DNA of 64,000 nucleotides from Flavobacterium ardleyense (lineage in GTDB: Bacteria; Bacteroidota; Bacteroidia; Flavobacteriales; Flavobacteriaceae). The DNA is taken from the NCBI RefSeq assembly GCF_033547075.1, contig NZ_CP137891.1, positions 2,852,001 through 2,916,000 of the forward strand, read 5' to 3'. Of the stretch, positions 10,078 through 17,787 are shown piece by piece. How positions within the stretch are numbered: the first letter of the stretch is position 1; each line of letters opens with the position of its first letter. The notes under the pieces were generated by a model. That model saw only the letters and a program-made list of their open reading frames with translations. It was not told the origin of the DNA and made no database searches. The position numbers were made by a program, and so were the translations under genes.

Positions 10078-12453
10078 ATGGTTTTTAAAAATATAATGCC
10101 GTTTATACTTATTTTCCTCTTTGCGGTTTCGACTACAATGGCACAGGAAAAAGTCACGATTTCGGGTACTGTGAAAGATCAGAATACTAACGAAAAAATT
10201 ATTGGAGTGAATATTCTGTTGTTGCCGTCCAAAATGTATGGGGTGACTAATGAATATGGATTTTTCTCGTTGACCGTTCCCACGGGAGATTACACGCTTG
10301 AGGTTAGTTATATATCCTACGAAACTGTGATGCGTGAAATCAAAGCGACACAAAATATTCGGTTGAATATTGATTTGCGTGAAGACGCGCTACAACTATC
10401 TGAAGTTATCGTGGGAAGCAAAAGCCGAACTAATACTCGAAGTACCGAAATGAGTGTGGCCAAGATTAGTATGGCCGAAATTAAGAGAATGCCCGTAGTT
10501 CTTGGCGAAAGCGATATTTTGAAATCTATTCTGACTTTGCCTGGAGTTACAAATGCTGGCGAGGGACAATCGGGTTTTAACGTTCGTGGTGGCGCAGTCG
10601 ATCAGAATTTGATTTTGCTAGACGAAGCGACGATTTATAATTCATCTCACCTTTTTGGATTTTTCTCGGTATTTAATTCGGATGCAATTAAAGATTTGAA
10701 GCTGTATAAAGGTGGAATTCCTGCTCGCTTTGGTGGAAGGGTTTCGTCGGTTTTGGATATTTATCAGAAAGAAGGAAATAGCAAAGACTTTAGTATGACT
10801 GGTGGCGTGGGACTAATTTCGAGTCGTTTGCTTGCCGAAGGTCCAATTGTTAAAGACAAAGGATCGTTTCTAGTAGCGGGTCGTAGTTCATACGCGCATC
10901 TTTTTTTGAAGCTCACAGATAATGAAAATTCCGCTTACTTTTATGATTTAAATACCAAATTGAGTTACAATCTGAATGAGAACAACAATATCTACTTCTC
11001 TGGATATTTTGGTCGTGATGTTTTTAATATCAATGATAATTTCGAAAACACTTTTGGAAACACGATTGTAAATCTGCGTTGGAATCACCTTTTTAGCGAC
11101 AAGATTTTTTCTAATATGTCCTTGATTTACAGCGATTACTATTACGGATTAACTTTGGATTTTGTTGGTTTCAATTGGGATAGTAGTGTAAAGAATTACA
11201 ATTTCAAATATGATTTGAAGCAATACGTAAACGACAAAATAAAATTAAGCTACGGAATCAATAGTATTTATTACGATTTTGATCCAGGTTCGATTAGTCC
11301 TTCCAAGCCAGATTCGGGAATTAATCCTTTTAGCTTAGACAAGAAATATGCTTTTGAAAACGCTGCTTATATTGACGTAGAGCAGAAAATTTCTGAAAAA
11401 TGGCAGGTTAGTTACGGACTTCGTTTGAGTTCATTTTTGAGATTAGGCGACCAGGAAGTTAGTATTTACGAAAATAATCAAGCTGTAAAATGGAATAACG
11501 ATTTGAATATTTACGAAAAAGCAACTCCAATCGGAAGTCGAAAATATTCGAAAAACGAGACAATCGCTAGTTTTGCGAATTTGGAACCACGGGTTGCCGT
11601 GTCTTTTTCTCTAGACGAAGATCAGTCGATAAAAGGGAGTTACAACCGAATGACGCAGTATTTGCATTTGGTTTCAAACACCGCATCTCCTACTCCGCTG
11701 GATATTTGGACGCCTTCGGATGATTTTCAGAAACCACAACTTTTAGATCAATGGGCGATTGGATATTTTAGAAATTTCAATAATGATAAATATTCGCTAG
11801 AAGTTGAATCATTTTATAAAGAGATCAAAAATCGCATCGATTATATTGACGGAGCCGATTTAATTGCGAATAATAACATTGAGCAGGTTTTACTAAATGG
11901 CCGTGCTCGTGCTTACGGATTGGAAGTGCTATTACGTAAAAATACGGGAGATTTCAGCGGATGGATTGCCTACACACTTTCTACCGCGGAGCAGCAAACC
12001 GCAGGTAGAATTCCCGAAGAATTGGGAATCAGCAATGGTGATTGGTATAAATCTGGATATGACAAGACCCACAATCTTTCGGTGGTTGGTTCTTATTTTC
12101 TAAATAAAAAATGGACTTTCGGAAGTATTTTTAGTTTGCAATCAGGTCAAGCAACCACTTTCCCAACTGGATATTACGAATACCAAGGAATGCAAGTCCC
12201 GCAATATGGCGCTCGAAATGCGAGCCGTCTTCCCGCCTACCACCGTCTCGATGTGTCGGCAACTTTGACTCCGCGCAAAAACGAAAGTCGCAAATGGCAA
12301 GGCGAATGGGTTTTCGGAATTTATAATATCTATAACCGTAAAAATGCCGCTTCGATTTCGTTTAGACAAAATGAAGACAGCGGTCAAAACGAATCTGTAA
12401 AACTCTCAATCTTCGGAATTATTCCATCTGTAACCTACAATTTTAAATTCTAA
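10078..12453 (+). CDS. TonB-dependent receptor with carboxypeptidase-like N-domain
   Basis: 791 residues. A signal peptide ends near TTMAQE. A CarboxypepD_reg-like beta-sandwich follows (KVTISGTVKDQNTNEKIIGV ... YGFFSLTVPTGDYTLEVSYI, about residues 24-100). The plug domain contains LPGVTNAGEGQSGFNVRGG and DEATIYNSSHLFGFFSVFN. A beta-barrel of about 550 residues ends with the aromatic terminus VTYNFKF needed for outer-membrane insertion. It should import a TonB-ExbBD-energised ligand. The ligand is unknown. The DUF4249 lipoprotein gene starts three bases after the stop, a pairing that is recurrent in Bacteroidota, so the two products probably work together. Confidence 0.93.
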   Translation: MVFKNIMPFILIFLFAVSTTMAQEKVTISGTVKDQNTNEKIIGVNILLLPSKMYGVTNEYGFFSLTVPTGDYTLEVSYISYETVMREIKATQNIRLNIDLREDALQLSEVIVGSKSRTNTRSTEMSVAKISMAEIKRMPVVLGESDILKSILTLPGVTNAGEGQSGFNVRGGAVDQNLILLDEATIYNSSHLFGFFSVFNSDAIKDLKLYKGGIPARFGGRVSSVLDIYQKEGNSKDFSMTGGVGLISSRLLAEGPIVKDKGSFLVAGRSSYAHLFLKLTDNENSAYFYDLNTKLSYNLNENNNIYFSGYFGRDVFNINDNFENTFGNTIVNLRWNHLFSDKIFSNMSLIYSDYYYGLTLDFVGFNWDSSVKNYNFKYDLKQYVNDKIKLSYGINSIYYDFDPGSISPSKPDSGINPFSLDKKYAFENAAYIDVEQKISEKWQVSYGLRLSSFLRLGDQEVSIYENNQAVKWNNDLNIYEKATPIGSRKYSKNETIASFANLEPRVAVSFSLDEDQSIKGSYNRMTQYLHLVSNTASPTPLDIWTPSDDFQKPQLLDQWAIGYFRNFNNDKYSLEVESFYKEIKNRIDYIDGADLIANNNIEQVLLNGRARAYGLEVLLRKNTGDFSGWIAYTLSTAEQQTAGRIPEELGISNGDWYKSGYDKTHNLSVVGSYFLNKKWTFGSIFSLQSGQATTFPTGYYEYQGMQVPQYGARNASRLPAYHRLDVSATLTPRKNESRKWQGEWVFGIYNIYNRKNAASISFRQNEDSGQNESVKLSIFGIIPSVTYNFKF

Positions 12454-12456
12454 GCG

Positions 12457-13272
12457 ATGCAAAAAATAGCCAAACTCATCATATTTTTCTTTGCGATAAT
12501 CCTCACCACTTCTTGCGAGGATGTAATCGATCTTAAATTGGACAACGCCGCGCCACGACTCGTTGTAGATGCTGCGATTGTCTGGACAAAAGGCACAGAT
12601 GGCGCAAATCAGACAATTAGATTGACCACAACTGCGCCGTTTTACAACAATTCTGTTCCCGCCGCAAATGCTGCAATCGTTAGTGTGACTAGCAATAGTC
12701 AGGTTTTCGAATTTTTAGAAGATGGAAATACTGGAAATTATATCTGTCAGAATTTCGTGCCTGAACTTGGGCAAACCTACGTTTTAAACATCATTTACAA
12801 CGGCGTGACGTATATCGCAACCGAAAAACTTATTCCGTCGCCACCTATTTTGAATGTCGTTCAGACCGAAGAAGGTGGTTTTTTAGGAACAGATAAGGAG
12901 GTTCGTTTTCTCTGGCAGGACAATGGCGCGGAGGACAATTATTACCTCTCGAGTTTCAATGCTCAGGGTTGGCTTACCCCCGATTATTCGCCTCAATCAG
13001 ACCGATTTTTCAATGGAAATCAGATGTTTGCACTTTATTCTGACCAGGATTTAGCCGCAAATACCACATTATATCTACGCTTGAGCGGAATTTCTTTGCA
13101 ATATTATAATTATTTGGTCGTGCTTTTCGGCGCGGCAAGTGGTGGAAATCCTTTTCAAGGTCCGCCCGCCACGGTCCGCGGAAACGTAGTGAATCCGATG
13201 GATAACAACGATTTTGCACTTGGATATTTCAGTTTATGCGAGAGCGATGTGCAGACCTATATCGTTCAATAG
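12457..13272 (+). CDS. DUF4249 lipoprotein, partner of the TonB receptor
   Basis: 271 residues with a lipobox TTSC (Cys20) and the start CEDVIDLKLDNAAPRLVVDA, which is the DUF4249 signature (CE.VIDL... PKLVVEA). The rest is beta-rich (immunoglobulin-like), with blocks YVLNIIYNGVTYIATEKLIP and VRFLWQDNGAEDNYY. Members are lipid-anchored outer-membrane proteins encoded right after a TonB-dependent receptor. A SusD-like capping or substrate-binding role is the usual guess, but I know of no proven function. It lies three bases after the receptor gene, in one operon. Confidence 0.88.
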   Translation: MQKIAKLIIFFFAIILTTSCEDVIDLKLDNAAPRLVVDAAIVWTKGTDGANQTIRLTTTAPFYNNSVPAANAAIVSVTSNSQVFEFLEDGNTGNYICQNFVPELGQTYVLNIIYNGVTYIATEKLIPSPPILNVVQTEEGGFLGTDKEVRFLWQDNGAEDNYYLSSFNAQGWLTPDYSPQSDRFFNGNQMFALYSDQDLAANTTLYLRLSGISLQYYNYLVVLFGAASGGNPFQGPPATVRGNVVNPMDNNDFALGYFSLCESDVQTYIVQ

Positions 13273-13292
13273 TGGTTGAATTTCTTTTTTAA

Positions 13293-13442
13293 GGAGCTAT
13301 TTCCAGCCATCCGTTATAGTCAGCGGGATGCAAAAGCTGTTTTTGTAAGTCCTGCAAGGAGCTTACTTCGGTCGCTCTTGCAGCACAACAAAAAACTAGC
13401 TTTGCATTGCCCGCTGCCTGCCACTGCTGTCTGGGCTAGGGA
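13293..13442 (+). repeat. GGAGCT...GGGCTAGG interspersed repeat, plus orientation
   Basis: It starts GGAGCTATTTCCAGCCATCC and ends GTCTGGGCTAGGGA, enclosing a GC-richer core with GGGATGCAAAAGCT and the near-inverse AGCTTTGCATTGCCC. The same start and end motifs recur inverted at 15364-15471 and 36568-36711. It lies directly after the DUF4249 gene. A 60-codon open frame through it is not thought to be a gene. Confidence 0.65.
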
Positions 13443-13495
13443 TTTTTTGGTAAAATAAAAACAATCGTATATTTACAAAAAACTTTTCAAAACCT

Positions 13496-14158
13496 ATGTC
13501 TTCACATCATATTGTACGTACCGATCAAGAGCCTGCACTAATCATCGCAAATGGTCAATCATGCAGCAACGAACTTCTTGGTCAATTGCTAGAATGGTCG
13601 CCTTTGGTAGTAGTTTTGGATTCGGCAATTCAGCGCGTGATAGATCTTAATATTAAGGTAGATGTTTTGTTGGGAGATTTCGATAGAGATTTTGATCCCG
13701 CATTTTACGAGCAACAGCAATTTCCCCTCGAAATAGTATACACACCAAATCAAGATAAAACCGATCTCGAAAAAGCTTTTGATTACTTAATCGATCGCAA
13801 AATTCCCGCAGTCAACGTTGTTTGGGCCACGGGAAGACGCGCAGATCACAGCATTACAAATATGACCAATATCGTGAGATATCGCAATAAACTCAAAATT
13901 GTGATTCTCGACGATTATTCCAAAATTTTTCTACTTCAACCAGATTTCAAAAAATGGTATACCGCAAATAGTATTTTGTCGCTTATTCCCGTTGGCACCG
14001 TAACTGGCATCACTTCCAACAATCTGACTTACGAACTTAATGACGATACGCTAATTATGGGCTATCGAACCGGAAGTAGTAACTCCGTAAAAGAGGACGG
14101 AATTGTGAGTATAGAGCATAAAAGTGGGGATCTTTTGTTGATGGAGTGTGAGGATTGA
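13496..14158 (+). CDS. thiN: Thiamine pyrophosphokinase
   Basis: 220 residues with the TPK catalytic motifs in order: VVLDSAIQRVIDL and VDVLLGDFDRDF (DxDS-type metal site, residues about 40-63), NQDKTDLEKAFDYL (residues 87-100) and VWATGRRADHSITNM (residues 114-128). The C-terminal thiamine-binding beta domain ends with GTVTGITSNNLTYEL and RTGSSNSVKEDGIVSI. The enzyme transfers pyrophosphate from ATP to thiamine, giving the cofactor thiamine diphosphate. It stands alone. No thiamine riboswitch is apparent upstream, where a repeat element lies. Confidence 0.9.
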   Translation: MSSHHIVRTDQEPALIIANGQSCSNELLGQLLEWSPLVVVLDSAIQRVIDLNIKVDVLLGDFDRDFDPAFYEQQQFPLEIVYTPNQDKTDLEKAFDYLIDRKIPAVNVVWATGRRADHSITNMTNIVRYRNKLKIVILDDYSKIFLLQPDFKKWYTANSILSLIPVGTVTGITSNNLTYELNDDTLIMGYRTGSSNSVKEDGIVSIEHKSGDLLLMECED

Positions 14159-14355
14159 GGAAGATTTAAAGATTGAATGATTTAAAGATTAAAAGATTTG
14201 AGGAATCTCCATGAATAGCACAATTAAAATATTGAAAGATTTGAGGAATTGCCTTGAACAGCACAGTTGAGAGATTGATGATTTCCATGGTGAAAACTTT
14301 TAATGAATGCAAATTGTCTTAATATTCTCACGAAACAAAATGCACTTTTCATTTC

Positions 14356-14423
14356 CGACCCCATAGGGGTCGAATGTTTATAGAAGTTGATTTATCAATG
14401 TCGATACGACCCCAGCGGGGTCG
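14356..14423. repeat. Paired CGACCCC-GGGGTCG palindromes
   Basis: Two perfect 7-bp-arm palindromes, CGACCCC-ATA-GGGGTCG (14356-14372) and CGACCCC-AGC-GGGGTCG (14407-14423), lie 51 bp apart. Degenerate relatives lie near 14513 and 14563. They are in a 557-bp gene-free stretch (14159-14715). Its first part (14160-14280) holds two imperfect copies of AAAGATTTGAGGAAT plus a following CATGAATAGCACA-like block. No gene was seen in the gap. Confidence 0.7.
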
Positions 14424-14715
14424 CACAATCACATACGTTTTTGTTTTTAAAACACATCAAAAGATAAAATCTTTGAAAAAATAAAATCGTCTAAAATAAT
14501 ATACCTAAAAGTGCGACCCTTCCGAGGTAGAAAATAACTTCACGGCGTTTCTCCTATAAAGATTTGACCCAACTGGGATCAGGAATTTGTATAATGCAAA
14601 ATTTAAAATTCATCAGACAGATTAATTTGAGTCTGGATGAAAAACTCATCTAAAATCAATCATCAAACGATCTAAATAAATTTTTAAATTAATGGATAGC
14701 AAGTTTTAGGTAAAA

Positions 14716-14994
14716 TTATTTCTGATTATAATGTGAATATGCACTTACAACTAAAACCGAAACAACGTTTTCATCTGTAGAATAAATTAACCGATGTTTT
14801 TTATTTATTCTTCTAGAAAATAATCCTTCTAAATTATATTTTAATTTCTCAGGCTGACCCGTTCCTGTTGTTGGATGCTCCTGTAATTCACCAAGTAGCA
14901 CTTCGATTTTTCTAAGAGTTGCTTTATCACCAGACTTTTTGTGTTTGGCTATATCTTCTAAAGCTAGCACAGAAAAATCTAGTATATAACTCAT
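14716..14994 (-). CDS. YoeB/Txe-family mRNA-interferase toxin
   Basis: 92 residues of the RelE superfamily. Family blocks are LDFSVLALEDIAKHKKSGDK, KIEVLLGELQEHPTTGTGQP, the basic core LFSRRINKKHRLIYS and the C-terminal VSAYSHYNQK, whose His and Tyr are the YoeB catalytic residues. Such toxins cleave mRNA at the ribosomal A site. The gene overlaps the antitoxin gene by four bases (ATGA), which couples their translation and keeps toxin below antitoxin. Confidence 0.92.
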   Translation of the reverse strand: MSYILDFSVLALEDIAKHKKSGDKATLRKIEVLLGELQEHPTTGTGQPEKLKYNLEGLFSRRINKKHRLIYSTDENVVSVLVVSAYSHYNQK

Positions 14995-15242
14995 AATCCA
15001 AGTAATTCAGTAATTTCTTCTTTTGTAGAAATTTGTTTACTCTGCCCATTTTTAATTTGATCTAAACTTTCTTGAATTCTTTTCAGCATTGCGGGATTAA
15101 AGTAATTGTCCTCTAAATTAATCGGCGTGAGTGCATAGGATTTATTTTTTCCTCTCTGAACAATAATTTGTTCACCGTTATCAACCATTTCAAAATAAAG
15201 TTTTTGATTCTGTCTAAATTCTCTACTGCTTATTACCACCAT
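14991..15242 (-). CDS. Phd/YefM-family antitoxin
   Basis: 83 residues from the ATG at 15242. An in-frame start 63 bases upstream is rejected because it would read through the operator at 15260-15276 and lacks family similarity. The N-terminus MVVISSREFRQNQKLYFEMV and the block IIVQRGKNKSYALTPI form the Phd/YefM DNA-binding fold. The C-terminal part (MLKRIQESLDQIKNGQ ... EEITELLGL) would be the toxin-neutralising region. It precedes and overlaps the YoeB-like toxin gene. The complex probably represses its own promoter. Confidence 0.88.
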   Translation of the reverse strand: MVVISSREFRQNQKLYFEMVDNGEQIIVQRGKNKSYALTPINLEDNYFNPAMLKRIQESLDQIKNGQSKQISTKEEITELLGL

Positions 15243-15259
15243 AACGCTTAATTTTTTTG

Positions 15260-15276
15260 TGTACCAATCTGGTACA
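15260..15276. promoter_or_regulatory. Probable operator of the toxin-antitoxin pair
   Basis: A perfect inverted repeat TGTACCA-ATC-TGGTACA is centred 26 bases upstream of the antitoxin start. YefM/YoeB-type complexes bind palindromes containing a TGTACA-like core, and the position suits autorepression. Confidence 0.75.
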
Positions 15277-15363
15277 AATGTAGGATAATAATTGATATTA
15301 AGCAAGTTACAAAAAGCTAAGTTGTTTTATGGCGAAACTAATCAGCACAATTTACACCTCACT

Positions 15364-15471
15364 CCTAGCCCCGATAGCAACGACCCGAGCGAAGCGAACT
15401 GGCGAAGCACATCCTCTGGCTTTTTCCTTAAAAAAAAGCCAGAGTTGTAGTGGATAGCGGGAGAAAGCTCC
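15364..15471 (-). repeat. GGAGCT...GGGGCTAGG interspersed repeat, minus orientation
   Basis: Read on the minus strand it begins GGAGCTTTCTCCCGCTATCC and ends TATCGGGGCTAGG. The core contains a hairpin CTCTGGCTTTTTT / AAAAAGCCAGAGG and CGCTTCGCTCGGGT. It shares both ends with the copy at 13293-13442 and lies just past the stop of the epimerase gene's neighbour region. Confidence 0.7.
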
Positions 15472-15491
15472 AAAAATAAATTATTCTTGAA

Positions 15492-16532
15492 TTAACAGGC
15501 CTTATTCAAATCTTCCTTCTTAAAATAATGATCTATTTCGTCCTGATTTTGAGTTTTGCAAGCGGCATAAGGTTCAGATTGGGAAAGCAATTTTCGTTTG
15601 ATAATTGGACGTAGAATCTTCGTGAAAAATCGCTGAATAGTTGGCACGCCAGCCGCAACTTGTTCAAAATAGTTGTCGATTGTATCTCTTCTGAAATCAA
15701 CAATCGAATTTAAAATATCGCCATCTTGGTAGAATCCACAATGGAAATTCTTGGTGGCAAAGGCAGAATGCGGAAAACTCAGAGAGCTTAACCCGAAAAT
15801 ATCGAAGGAACGCAACAGAAAATCTTTATAGGAAACTCGGCAACTCGATCCGCCACCTAAATTAAAAATATTTCCCGCTAGTTCTTCACAATGGTCAATT
15901 CCGTTCACAAAAGCTCGAGCAGTATCTGCAGGAGTGGCAATTTCCATAGCCGTTTTAAGTGGCATGTGAAACATCAATTTAGAAATTTTATGGTCGCCCA
16001 TAATGGCAGCCAAGCGGAAAATCGTCCACTTTAAAGAGGAGTTTTGAATAATATGTTCTGCTTCTATCTTAGTTTTCGCGTATTCATCACGAGGACTCGG
16101 CATTAGATTATCGCTAACATTTATTAAAGGACTATCAACTCGGTCACCATAAACCGAAATCGACGAACTGTACATAAAGAATGCTTGTGGAGAAAGTTCG
16201 CTAAGAGCTTTTACCAAATTTTCTGTTCCTTGCACATTTATTTTTTGAGAAAGCAATGGAAAATCGTCCGCCACGGGTGGAATAATTGCCGCAAGATGAA
16301 TTACAAAATCCTGATTGTGGCAAGCTTTACGAACCTCTTCAAATTTAGAAATGTCTCCGTAAACTAAAGTTGCAGTGTTTGCAAAAGGCTTCAATTTTCG
16401 CTCTGAGCGTTTGGTTTTAATATCAAAAACTGTGACATCATATAAATCTGATTGCTCTGATAATTGCTTCAAAACTTGAAAACCCACAGTTCCCGAAGCG
16501 CCAGTAAGTAGTACTCTCTTCTTAATTCCCAT
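15492..16532 (-). CDS. NAD-dependent epimerase/dehydratase family protein
   Basis: 346 residues from the ATG at 16532; a start 18 codons upstream gives a tail not seen in the family. It is an extended short-chain dehydrogenase: KRVLLTGASGTVGFQVLKQL (GxxGxxG NAD site), LVYGDISKFEEV, VIHLAAIIPP, and the catalytic MYSSSISVYGD followed by DEYAKTKIEAE (YxxxK). The latter half binds the sugar-nucleotide-like substrate, which I cannot name. The C-terminal 60 residues (FFTKILRPIIKRKLL ...) are basic. It appears monocistronic. Confidence 0.85.
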   Translation of the reverse strand: MGIKKRVLLTGASGTVGFQVLKQLSEQSDLYDVTVFDIKTKRSERKLKPFANTATLVYGDISKFEEVRKACHNQDFVIHLAAIIPPVADDFPLLSQKINVQGTENLVKALSELSPQAFFMYSSSISVYGDRVDSPLINVSDNLMPSPRDEYAKTKIEAEHIIQNSSLKWTIFRLAAIMGDHKISKLMFHMPLKTAMEIATPADTARAFVNGIDHCEELAGNIFNLGGGSSCRVSYKDFLLRSFDIFGLSSLSFPHSAFATKNFHCGFYQDGDILNSIVDFRRDTIDNYFEQVAAGVPTIQRFFTKILRPIIKRKLLSQSEPYAACKTQNQDEIDHYFKKEDLNKAC

Positions 16533-16711
16533 AATGTAAAAATTTCCAAATAGATTGTGATTAAAAATAAATCTACTTAGATCCAAATTAATATTTAATT
16601 CTTAATAAATATTTTATACTGTTTTCATTTAACTATTATTTGATATATCTTAAAGTAAATTATCAAATACATCGAATAGAATTAATCTAGTTTATAGTGT
16701 CTTAGAAATAG

Positions 16712-16719
16712 TATCTTTG
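16712..16719 (+). promoter_or_regulatory. Bacteroidota -7 element of rlmF
   Basis: TATCTTTG, a full match to TAnnTTTG, lies 24 bases before the rlmF start. Confidence 0.55.
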
Positions 16720-16742
16720 CAATCTAAAAATGACCCGGCTTT

Positions 16743-17672
16743 ATGAGCGAAAAAAAAGAATTGCATCCTAGAAATTTGCACAATGTAGATTACGATTTAG
16801 AATTACTATCGACAGCAACTCCTGCTTTAGAACAACATATTATTGAGAAATTTGGTAAGAAGACGATTGATTTTACAAATCCTGAGGCTGTAAAACTGCT
16901 AAATATGGCACTTCTAAAACAATATTATGGAGTAGATAATTGGAATATTCCTTCCGATTTTCTTTGCGCTCCAGTTCCAGGAAGAGCCGATTATATTCAC
17001 CATATTGCCGATTTACTTGCCTTAAATAATGAAGGTGAAATTCCCGAAGGTGAGATGGTTAGCGGTCTAGACATCGGTGTTGGTGCAAATCTAATTTATC
17101 CATTACTTGGAAATGCAATTTACGGATGGAGCTTTGTTGCAACGGACATCGACAAACGTGCAATACGAAATTGCGTAACGATCATCGAGAAAAATCCGCA
17201 TTTACAAGAAGTTATCAGTTTGCAACTACAACCAAATCCACGTTTTATTTTTAAAGATATTATTGCAGAAGACGACCGATTTACTTTTACAATTTGCAAT
17301 CCTCCATTTCACGCTTCGGCAGAAATTGCTGCTAAAACTGCAGCTCGCAAGAATGAAAATCTAATTGTTAGCAATAAAAACAAAGCGGCTGAATTGAATT
17401 TTGGTGGACAAAATGCTGAATTATATTGCGAAGGTGGCGAACTAGGCTTTATTACTCAAATGATTTACGAATCAGCGAAATATAAAAAACAGGTATTTTG
17501 GTTCACCTCGCTTGTTTCGAAACAGGAGAATGTTCATAAGCTTTCGAAAATTTTGACAAAAGTTGCCGCTGTAGAGGTAAAAGTAGTAGAAATGGCTCAA
17601 GGAAATAAAAAAAGCCGCTTTATAGCATGGACTTTTCAGACTTCTGATCAGCAGCGAAACTGGAAGTTTTAA
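16743..17672 (+). CDS. rlmF: 23S rRNA (adenine-1618-N6)-methyltransferase
   Basis: 309 residues. The N-terminal block LHPRNLHNVDYDLELLS is diagnostic for RlmF (formerly YbiN), followed by LLKQYYGVDNWNIPSDFLCA and PVPGRADYIHHIADLL. The SAM-binding site is GLDIGVGANLIYPLLG and the amino-methyltransferase motif is FTICNPPFHAS (NPPF). It methylates N6 of A1618 in 23S rRNA. It is co-directional with uvrB, 115 bases downstream. Confidence 0.95.
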   Translation: MSEKKELHPRNLHNVDYDLELLSTATPALEQHIIEKFGKKTIDFTNPEAVKLLNMALLKQYYGVDNWNIPSDFLCAPVPGRADYIHHIADLLALNNEGEIPEGEMVSGLDIGVGANLIYPLLGNAIYGWSFVATDIDKRAIRNCVTIIEKNPHLQEVISLQLQPNPRFIFKDIIAEDDRFTFTICNPPFHASAEIAAKTAARKNENLIVSNKNKAAELNFGGQNAELYCEGGELGFITQMIYESAKYKKQVFWFTSLVSKQENVHKLSKILTKVAAVEVKVVEMAQGNKKSRFIAWTFQTSDQQRNWKF

Positions 17673-17787
17673 GTTTTAGTTTGCATATTGTCAGGCACTT
17701 ATTTATTAAATTTGTATAATTATTTTTTAAGTAAATCCGCTGGCAGATTCTATGCCCGCAACTCTCTAAAAACATTAAGGTAAACGA

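Noticed and set aside
13276..13458. A 60-codon open frame after the DUF4249 gene
   Set aside because: It lies in an interspersed repeat whose other copies are not coding.
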